DNA of 64,000 nucleotides from Streptomyces albus subsp. albus (GTDB lineage: Bacteria; Actinomycetota; Actinomycetes; Streptomycetales; Streptomycetaceae). The stretch's first letter is position 1, and each line of letters opens with the position of its first letter. Below are positions 58,142-64,000 of the stretch, piece after piece. Location: positions 114,946 through 178,945 of the forward strand of contig NZ_JOID01000010.1 in NCBI RefSeq assembly GCF_000719865.1. Reading direction: 5' to 3'. The translations under genes and the position numbers were made by a program. The notes under the pieces are model-generated. The model made no database searches, was not told the origin of the DNA, and worked only from the letters and a program-made list of their open reading frames with translations.

Positions 58142-59650
58142 GTGCGCGTGCCCTTATATCTGCAACCACGACTGGAGCCACCGCTCAGCTCGCTGCTGGC
58201 GGACGCACCTTTTCTGCACTCCCTCGCCGACGCCCTCGGCTCCCCGCTCAATCTGCTGCTCCCCGACCGGATCGCGGAGAACGCCGACCGCTTCCGCGGC
58301 GTCTACCGCGCGCACCGGCTCAGCGGGCGGGTGTACTTCGCGCACAAGGCGAACCGGTCCGGTTCCCTGGTCCGCCGGCTGGCGGCGGCCGACGCCGCGA
58401 CGGGGATCGACGTCGCCTCGCTCGGCGAGCTGCGGCACGCCCTCGCCTCCGGCCTCACCCCGGACCGGATCATGGCCACCGGGCCGAAGGACCCGGAGTT
58501 CCTGTGGCTCGCCGCCCGCACCGGCGCCACCGTCAACCTCGACTCCCCCACCGAACTCGGCCAACTCGCCGATCTGATCCGGAAGTACACCCTCCCCCGG
58601 ACCGACGTCCTGCTGCGGCTGTCGGCGTTCGAGACGGCGACCGGGCCGGGCGTCTCCGGAGTGAGGGCGCTGTCCCGTCCCAGCCGTTTCGGCTCACCCC
58701 TGCGGGAGACCGGCGCCGTCCTCGACGCGGTCGAACGGCACCGGGACGCCGTCCGGCTGACCGGTGTCGCCTACCACCTGGACACCACCGGCCTCGCGGA
58801 GAAGGCCGCCGCCCTGGAACAGTGCGTCGCCGTCATGGACGAGTGCCGCGCCCGCGGCCTGGATCCGCGCGTCATCGACATCGGCGGCGGGTTCGGGGTC
58901 GGCTATGTCGCGGAAGCCGGCCAGTGGGAGCGGTACACGACCGAGCTGGCCAACGCGGTGCTGGGCACCCGCCCCGCCCTGACCTGGCGCGGCCACGGCT
59001 ACGGCCTGCGCAACGAGGGCGGCACGCTCCGCGGGTCGCTCGCGCTCTATCCGGCCCACCGCCCCACCGCCGGGCCCGGATACCTCGGTGAACTCCTCTC
59101 CCATCCCGCACCGGCCTCGGGACGCCCCCTGGCCACCCTCCTCCTGGAACACCTCTACGACCTCGTCTGCGAACCGGGTCGCGCGCTCGCCGACCAGTGC
59201 GGGCTGTCACTGGCACGGGTGACCGACGTCCGCCCCACCGGCCACGACTCCGGCGACCTCCTGGTACGCCTCGGCATGAACGCCGGGGACATGAGCCTGG
59301 AGGAGCACGGCGTCCTCGTCGATCCGATCCTCCTCTCCCGCCCGCCCGCGGTGGATCCCATGGAACGAGCCGGGGACGACGGGCCCGTCGGCGTCTACCT
59401 GGCCGGGAACCTCTGCCTGGAGGCCGACCTCATCACCCGCCGGAAGGTGTTCCTGCCCCGGCGGCCCCGCCCCGGCGATCTGCTGGCGTTCGCCAACACC
59501 GCGGGCTACGCGATGGACTTCCGCGCCCACCGGGCCCAGCGGCAGCCGGCCGCCCGCACCGTCGCCGTCACCCGGGACGGCGCCTCCTGGCGCTGGTGCC
59601 CGGACGAGGACTACTGGCCGATCACGGGAACGGGGGGACCGACGTCATGA
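58142..59650 (+). CDS. Y4yA-like PLP-dependent decarboxylase-fold enzyme
   Basis: 502 residues of the fold-type III PLP family (alanine racemase barrel plus beta domain) related to diaminopimelate/ornithine decarboxylases and Rhizobium Y4yA. The PLP lysine lies in VYFAHKANRSG (near residue 64), the phosphate-binding glycines in DIGGGFGVG (near 247), the basic CEPGRALADQCG segment near 343, and the C-terminal cysteine motif GNLCLEADLI near 425. The substrate is unknown. GTG 58142 has GGGGAGGGG 8 bp upstream. The stop overlaps the next start as ATGA, so the first two enzymes are translationally coupled. Confidence 0.85.
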   Translation: MRVPLYLQPRLEPPLSSLLADAPFLHSLADALGSPLNLLLPDRIAENADRFRGVYRAHRLSGRVYFAHKANRSGSLVRRLAAADAATGIDVASLGELRHALASGLTPDRIMATGPKDPEFLWLAARTGATVNLDSPTELGQLADLIRKYTLPRTDVLLRLSAFETATGPGVSGVRALSRPSRFGSPLRETGAVLDAVERHRDAVRLTGVAYHLDTTGLAEKAAALEQCVAVMDECRARGLDPRVIDIGGGFGVGYVAEAGQWERYTTELANAVLGTRPALTWRGHGYGLRNEGGTLRGSLALYPAHRPTAGPGYLGELLSHPAPASGRPLATLLLEHLYDLVCEPGRALADQCGLSLARVTDVRPTGHDSGDLLVRLGMNAGDMSLEEHGVLVDPILLSRPPAVDPMERAGDDGPVGVYLAGNLCLEADLITRRKVFLPRRPRPGDLLAFANTAGYAMDFRAHRAQRQPAARTVAVTRDGASWRWCPDEDYWPITGTGGPTS

Positions 59651-60975
59651 GGTACGACAGCATCACCGAGGCCATCGGCAACACACCGCTGGTGCGCATC
59701 GACCCGGCGGTGCACGGACTGCGCCACATCGACCTGTACGCCAAGCTGGAGATGCTCAACCCCTTCGGCTCGGTCAAGGACCGCGCCGCCTGGAACATGG
59801 CACGGCCCGGCCTCGCCGACGCGGTGGAGCGCGGAGCGACGGTCGTGGAGCTGTCGAGCGGGAACACCGCGAAGGCCCTGGCCCTCCTCGCCGGCATGCA
59901 CGGACTGCGCTTCAAGAGCGTCACCAACCGCATGCGGGTGCCGGAGATCAAGGAGCTGCTCCTGCTGCTGGGCGCGGAGATCGAGGAACTGCCGGGACAG
60001 AGCGAATGCCTCGACCCGGCCGACACCGAGGACCCGCTGACCCGCTTCCACCAGGCGCTCGCCGGGCCCGGAAACGCCTATCTCCACACCGACCAGTACT
60101 TCAACCGGCGCAACACCGAGGCCCACGTGTCGGGCACCGGGCCGGAGATCGTCAAGGACCTGGACGGACGGGCGCCCGACTGGTTCATCGCCTGCGTCGG
60201 CACCGCGGGTTCCTCGACCGGGGTGGTCCGGGTGCTGCGCGAACACGACCCGGAGGTACGGGTCCTCGGGCTGGTCGCGCACAAGTCGGACTTCATTCCC
60301 GGCATCCGCACCATCGACGAGGTCCACCAGGTAGGCCTCTTCGACCCCGCGACCTACGACACCATCGAGCCGGTGACGGCCGACGAGGCCATCGACGGCA
60401 TGCTGACCCTGATCCGCCGCTGCGGCCTGCTGGCCGGGCCCACCGGCGGCGCCGCCTACCACGGCGCGGTCCGCCATCTCCGCGCGCTGGACGAGCCGTC
60501 GGAGGAGCGCCGGACCGCGGTCTTCATCGTCTGCGACCGGGCCGAGAGCTATCTCGGCTACGTCCGGCAGCGCCGCCCCGAACTCCTGGGCCGGCCGCCC
60601 CGGAAGAACTCGGCCGCGGCCCTGACCGAGGCCGAGATCCGGGCAGAGGCCCGGAGCGTCGCGACCGACGAGGCCCGGCGGTGGATCAGCGAGGGGGTCC
60701 CGCGGCCGCTGGTGATCGATCTGCGCGGACCGCGGGCGTACGCCACGCTGCACATCGAGGGATCCCTCAGCATCCCGGAGGAACTGTTCGACGAACTCGT
60801 CCGCGGCGGCCTGCCCTTCGGCACCCGGCAACCCGTCCTGCTGGCCTGCCCGGTCGGCGAGAAGTCCGCCCGCTACGCCGCGCAGCTCACCCGCATGGGG
60901 CACCCGGACGTGCGCAGCCTGTCCGGCGGCATCGTCGCGTGGCGGGACGCCGGCGCCCCGCTGGTCCGGGACTGA
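59647..60975 (+). CDS. Cysteine-synthase-like PLP enzyme fused to a rhodanese domain
   Basis: 442 residues. Residues 1-310 are fold-type II PLP (beta-substituting) enzyme: GNTPLVRID, the PLP lysine in NPFGSVKDRA (near 43), the substrate loop ELSSGNTAKAL, and GTAGSSTGV binding PLP phosphate. Residues 350-440 are a rhodanese domain (VIDLRGPRAYATLHIEGSLS) with the active-site loop LLACPVGEKS, whose cysteine (near 402) could carry a persulfide. Typical cysteine synthases lack this domain and end near 310. Coupled starts tie it to the genes on both sides (ATGA and TGATG). A sulfur or sulfonyl substituent transfer is inferred. Confidence 0.88.
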   Translation: MRYDSITEAIGNTPLVRIDPAVHGLRHIDLYAKLEMLNPFGSVKDRAAWNMARPGLADAVERGATVVELSSGNTAKALALLAGMHGLRFKSVTNRMRVPEIKELLLLLGAEIEELPGQSECLDPADTEDPLTRFHQALAGPGNAYLHTDQYFNRRNTEAHVSGTGPEIVKDLDGRAPDWFIACVGTAGSSTGVVRVLREHDPEVRVLGLVAHKSDFIPGIRTIDEVHQVGLFDPATYDTIEPVTADEAIDGMLTLIRRCGLLAGPTGGAAYHGAVRHLRALDEPSEERRTAVFIVCDRAESYLGYVRQRRPELLGRPPRKNSAAALTEAEIRAEARSVATDEARRWISEGVPRPLVIDLRGPRAYATLHIEGSLSIPEELFDELVRGGLPFGTRQPVLLACPVGEKSARYAAQLTRMGHPDVRSLSGGIVAWRDAGAPLVRD

Positions 60976-62213
60976 TGCCCATGCCCGGCGAACGGCCGGA
61001 CGCCACGCCGAACGGCCTCGGCAACCCCGACGACCTGAATCAACTGAGCGGCTGGCAGCGGGAACTGCGGGAGGAGTTCCCCATCATCACCGGCCACCCG
61101 GAGCTCGTCTACTTCGACAGCGCGGCCACCTCGCAGAAGCCCCGGGCCGTCCTCGCCGCCGTATCCGACTATCTGACGACGTCCAACGCCAACGCCGGGC
61201 GCGGCTCCTACCCGTGGGCCAACCGGACGACGGCGATGGTCGAACGGGCCAGGCGGCGGGTCGCGGAGTTCCTCGGCGACCCCGCCCCGGAGAGTTCCGG
61301 GGTCCACTTCACCGGCGGCACCACGGAAGGGCTGCGGAGCGTCGCCCGGGACTGGCTCACCGGCCTCCTGGCCGACGGCGACGAGATCCTCGTCCCCCAT
61401 GCCGATCACCGGGCGAACCTGGAGCCGTGGCTGGAGGCGCGGCGGCTGCTGGAGCGCCAGGGCGTCACCGTGCGTCTGCGCGCCCTGCCGTACCAGGAGG
61501 TGTCCGGGGACTACGACCACCGGGCACTGGCCGGGGCGGTCGGTCCGCGGACCCGGTTCGCCGCCGTCACGCACGTCCACCACGTCTACGGCGGCGACAT
61601 GGAGATCCGCCGCATCCGGGAGACGGTCGGCCCGGATGTGCCGATCTGCCTGGACGCCGCACAGAGCGTCGGCCATCTGCCCGTGTCCGTGCGGGACCTC
61701 GACGTCGACTTCCTGGTCTTCTCCGGCCACAAGGCGCTGGCCCTGCCCGGCACCGGGGCCGTCTGGGCCCGCAACGCGCGCGGCCCGGAGTACCGGCCCG
61801 GCGGCTGGCAGGGCACCCCCAACACCGTGGGGATCGCCGCCCTGACGGCCGCTCTCGACTGGCTGGACGCCGCGGGCACGGACCGGATCGCCCGCTGGAC
61901 CACCGCTCTGACGGCCCGGCTCACCGACCGGCTGCACCGGCTGCCCCCGTACGAGATCCTCGGCTGCCAGGCCGGCCTCGCCGCCGGTTCCACCGTGCGG
62001 CGGCGCCACGGCATCGTCACCTTCCGGCACCGCGACATCCCCTCGGACGACCTGGGCTTCATCCTGTTCAGCCACGGCTTCATGGTGCGGGCGGACAGCC
62101 TGTGCCAGGCGGGGCACGCCGACCGCGAGGGCTCGGTGCGGATCAGCCTGCACGTGTACAACACGGCGGAGGAGGTGGACCGTCTGCTGGACCTGCTCGC
62201 GACACTGAACTGA
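60975..62213 (+). CDS. SufS-like class V PLP enzyme
   Basis: 412 residues of the aminotransferase class V/cysteine desulfurase family. The N-terminus has LVYFDSAATSQKPRAVLAAV. The PLP lysine is in FLVFSGHKALALPGTG (near residue 255). The desulfurase cysteine position appears conserved in VRADSLCQAGH (near 377), although the usual GHHC reads DSLC, and the ending SLHVYNTAEEVDRLL is SufS-like. The substrate may thus differ from cysteine. ATG 60975 overlaps the previous stop (TGATG); ATG 60981 is the alternative. Confidence 0.88.
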   Translation: MPMPGERPDATPNGLGNPDDLNQLSGWQRELREEFPIITGHPELVYFDSAATSQKPRAVLAAVSDYLTTSNANAGRGSYPWANRTTAMVERARRRVAEFLGDPAPESSGVHFTGGTTEGLRSVARDWLTGLLADGDEILVPHADHRANLEPWLEARRLLERQGVTVRLRALPYQEVSGDYDHRALAGAVGPRTRFAAVTHVHHVYGGDMEIRRIRETVGPDVPICLDAAQSVGHLPVSVRDLDVDFLVFSGHKALALPGTGAVWARNARGPEYRPGGWQGTPNTVGIAALTAALDWLDAAGTDRIARWTTALTARLTDRLHRLPPYEILGCQAGLAAGSTVRRRHGIVTFRHRDIPSDDLGFILFSHGFMVRADSLCQAGHADREGSVRISLHVYNTAEEVDRLLDLLATLN

Positions 62214-62218
62214 ACGCG

Positions 62219-62237
62219 AATGGAAACCGTTTCCATT
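62219..62237. promoter_or_regulatory. Perfect 9-1-9 palindrome AATGGAAACCGTTTCCATT
   Basis: This 19-bp operator-like palindrome lies 6 bp after the SufS-like stop and about 27 bp before the first methyltransferase start candidate, with AT-rich flanks. It resembles actinobacterial Zur boxes (TGAAAAC-GTTTTCA type), with G replacing A at one position per arm. It may control the methyltransferase separately. Confidence 0.6.
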
Positions 62238-62263
62238 TATGGATTACCGTACGCCTCTGAACG

Positions 62264-63085
62264 GTGAGAGACGACACGAGGCGGCACGGACCAATGGGCG
62301 TGAGCATGGCGACAGCCGAGCGGTGGGTGGAACGCTGGGAGCACCAGCAGGAGCACTACGCCACCGATCGCGAGGAGCGGTTCACGGTGATCGCCGATGT
62401 CGTCGAGCAGGTGACGGCCGGCCGGCCCCGGCCGCTCCTCCTCGACCTGGGCTGCGGCCCGGGCTCCCTGGCGGCCAGGCTCGCCGCGCGACTGCCGCAC
62501 GCCGAGATCGTCGCCGTCGACATGGACCCCGTGCTGCTGGAGCTCGGCCGGGTCCACCGCGCCGACACCGCGCGGTACGTGGAGGCCGTGATCGGGGACG
62601 ACGGATGGACCGGCGCCCTCGGCCTCGCCCGCCCGCTCGACGCGGCCGTCTCCACCACGGCCCTGCACTACCTCTCCGAAGCGGATCTGCTGCGCACCTA
62701 CCGGCAACTCGCCGCACTGCTGCGCCCCGGCGGCGTCCTGGTCAACGGCGACCACTTCCCTCCGGCGGACCCCCGCTGCGCCGCCCTCACCGCACACGTC
62801 GGCCGCCTCCGGGCCGAGCGCCGGCGCACCTGCCGGCACGAGGACTGGACGTCCTGGTGGGCCGCGGCCGCGCAGGAGCCCGAACTGGCCGGCCTGTTCA
62901 GCCGCCGCGAGCGGCACCGGCCGGCGCCCGGCCGGGACGGCACCGGGGAAGGCCCCGCGAACGGGAACGGGAACGGTCTGACGCCGGGCCGCCACCTGGA
63001 GCTGCTGCGGCGGGCGGGCTTCCACCGCGCCACACCCGTCTGGCAGTTCGGCGACAGCCACGTCCTCGTGGCGCTGCGGGACTGA
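62264..63085 (+). CDS. Class I SAM-dependent methyltransferase
   Basis: 273 residues from GTG 62264; ATG 62294 is an equally possible start (MGVSMATAERWVERWE). SAM-binding motif I is LLLDLGCGPGSLAARLA (near residue 58), the acidic strand-2 residue lies in VAVDMDP, and the post-motif reads VSTTALHYLSEADLL, RLLRPGGVLVNGDH-like. It belongs to the Methyltransf_25/trans-aconitate-methyltransferase-like group. It follows the three PLP enzymes but has its own upstream palindrome, so it may be independently controlled. It is convergent with the phosphatase gene. Confidence 0.85.
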   Translation: MRDDTRRHGPMGVSMATAERWVERWEHQQEHYATDREERFTVIADVVEQVTAGRPRPLLLDLGCGPGSLAARLAARLPHAEIVAVDMDPVLLELGRVHRADTARYVEAVIGDDGWTGALGLARPLDAAVSTTALHYLSEADLLRTYRQLAALLRPGGVLVNGDHFPPADPRCAALTAHVGRLRAERRRTCRHEDWTSWWAAAAQEPELAGLFSRRERHRPAPGRDGTGEGPANGNGNGLTPGRHLELLRRAGFHRATPVWQFGDSHVLVALRD

Positions 63086-63265
63086 CCCGGGCACGGTCCG
63101 CGCCGCACCGGCCGGGACGGACGGACGGGCACCCCTCGGCGCCCGCCGCCCGGAGGCGGGGCGGCCGCACCGCACCGGGGAACGCACGCACCGCGCCGAA
63201 CACACCGCCGGGCGCCGGGTGCCCGGCAGGAGGCCCCGCGCGGGGCGCCGGTCCGGAGGCGCGGG

Positions 63266-63706
63266 TCAGGCCGCCGGGAAGCGCCGGACGTACCGGCGCT
63301 GCCAAGGGGTCTCCACGGCGCGACGGTCATAACCCCGGCGCACGAACTCCACGGCACGGCCGGCCGGCACACCGTCCAGGACGGCGAGGCAGGCCAGCGC
63401 CGTACCCGTACGGCCGCGGCCGCCGCCACAGGCGATCTCGACGCGCTCGCCCTCGTCCCCCGCACGCGCCCACGCCGCGTGCAGGACGTCCCGCGCCTCG
63501 GCCCCGTCGGCCGGCAGCCGGAAGTCCGGCCAGCGCAACCAGTGCGATTCCCAGGGGACTTCGGGGGGACGCCCGCCCAACAGGTATACGCCGTACGTGG
63601 GCTCGGGGCCGTCCGGAATCGGCCGCCGCAGCCCGCGGCCGCGGACCCTGCGGCCGGAGGGGAGCCGCAGAACACCGGCGTCCGTGAGCTGCCATGTCTC
63701 CGTCAC
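63266..63706 (-). CDS. Protein-tyrosine-phosphatase-family protein
   Basis: 146 residues. The phosphatase P-loop C-x5-R reads IACGGGRGRTGTALA, with Cys near residue 92 and Arg near 98, followed by the helix CLAVLDGVPAGRAVEFVR. The general-acid loop is probably WPDFRLPAD. Such small Streptomyces proteins are annotated as tyrosine or dual-specificity phosphatases; activity on proteins is not established. The region 63707-63905 shows no gene. Confidence 0.8.
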   Translation of the reverse strand: MTETWQLTDAGVLRLPSGRRVRGRGLRRPIPDGPEPTYGVYLLGGRPPEVPWESHWLRWPDFRLPADGAEARDVLHAAWARAGDEGERVEIACGGGRGRTGTALACLAVLDGVPAGRAVEFVRRGYDRRAVETPWQRRYVRRFPAA

Positions 63707-63905
63707 CGGATCACCGTATCCACCGCCGGCTCACCGCGAGGGCGGAAGCCGGCGGTCCGCCGCGCGAGGGCCCTCACCGGCTCTCGGGCGCGGGGCCGGG
63801 ATCCGCGCCGTCCGCACCCGCCGCCCCCGGAGCCCGGGACCACGGCCGGAGGCGCGCCGGAGGCCGGGCCCCGGCGCGCCTCCGGCGTCACCGCTCCCCC
63901 GGCTA

Positions 63906-64000
63906 GGAGCGTGTCTCAGTAACGGGCAACCCGCGTGTAGCTCGTGATCATTCATGCGGGATGATCCTGGTATGCGTGATGGGGATGGGCTGTTCGAGGT
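63906..64000 (+). mobile_element. Possible left end of an insertion sequence with start of a transposase
   Basis: The GC content drops and the text changes abruptly at about 63905 (GAGCGTGTCTCAGTAACGGG), with a local inverted repeat GATCAT/ATGATC. An ATG at 63972 starts a frame reading MRDGDGLFEV that runs off the window. This looks like the terminal repeat and leader of an IS element, but only 95 bp are visible and the family cannot be fixed. Confidence 0.35.

Noticed and set aside
58032..58250. Short frame with a Cys-rich stretch (GSQSCACPYICNHDW) upstream of the Y4yA-like gene, suggestive of a ribosomal peptide precursor
   Set aside because: It runs on as an out-of-frame shadow into the Y4yA-like gene, has no ribosome-binding site of its own, and overlaps the strong one used by GTG 58142.
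63090..63265. GC-rich hairpins between the methyltransferase and phosphatase genes
   Set aside because: Several short GC palindromes exist, but no single long stem stands out from the background composition.

Overview
The window is very GC-rich, uses GTG and TTG starts, has many 1-4 bp stop/start overlaps, and carries actinomycete families such as DUF3068, DUF3367, DUF3516, DUF6397, MpaB and roadblock/LC7. It is almost certainly chromosomal Streptomyces DNA or a very close relative. I see no rRNA, tRNA, CRISPR array or prophage.

Layout. (1) 1-9.8 kb, all minus strand: an envelope glycoconjugate block with a PorA-like DUF3068 protein, a GT4 glycosyltransferase, a methyltransferase, a 1425-residue AftD-like arabinofuranosyltransferase with discoidin-type domains, a condensation-domain/PapA-like acyltransferase, and a second methyltransferase cut by the window edge. 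(2) 10-28.3 kb: mostly housekeeping and hypothetical genes. These include a DUF2613 peptide, a PucR regulator, YjbQ, three ABC exporter genes (two forming an asymmetric heterodimer), a lipoprotein L,D-transpeptidase, a DUF3516 helicase, two roadblock proteins, an MpaB-type oxygenase and a MOSC protein. (3) 28.6-32.7 kb: xylose catabolism, xylA diverging from xylB-xylR (ROK). (4) 32.8-41.2 kb: a minus-strand operon in transcription order pcaI-J-H-G-B-D-pobA, facing a divergent regulator made of two fused IclR modules. pcaC and pcaF are missing. (5) 41.3-47.4 kb: DUF3626, a PIG-L deacetylase, a GAF/winged-helix regulator, an ArsR-like regulator and an aldehyde dehydrogenase. (6) 47.4-51.1 kb: a decayed strip with a frameshifted VOC gene and remnants of LysR-, HxlR- and quinone-reductase-type genes. 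It surrounds an intact AraC regulator plus a secreted intradiol dioxygenase with a C-terminal carbohydrate-binding module. (7) 51.1-57.9 kb: PaaX and MarR regulators, MaoC hydratase, CoA ligase, amidohydrolase, SDR and an MHS transporter. This matches the CoA-dependent, retro-Claisen hydroxycinnamate side-chain pathways (cou/phd type). (8) 58.1-63.1 kb: a translationally coupled set of three PLP enzymes plus a methyltransferase: a Y4yA/decarboxylase-like fold-III enzyme, a cysteine-synthase-like enzyme fused to rhodanese, and a SufS-like class V enzyme. I cannot assign this set to a described pathway. (9) A tyrosine phosphatase, and the possible left end of an insertion sequence at the right edge.

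How it fits together. Regions 4, 6 and 7 read as a lignin/plant-aromatic island. Hydroxycinnamates would be imported, activated and shortened to hydroxybenzoates. PobA would convert 4-hydroxybenzoate to protocatechuate, and PcaHG-B-D-IJ would carry it toward beta-ketoadipyl-CoA. A secreted ring-cleaving dioxygenase and xylose use fit the same plant-biomass lifestyle. The least understood and most interesting locus is the three-PLP-enzyme/rhodanese operon, whose promoter carries a dyad between its -35 and -10 elements.
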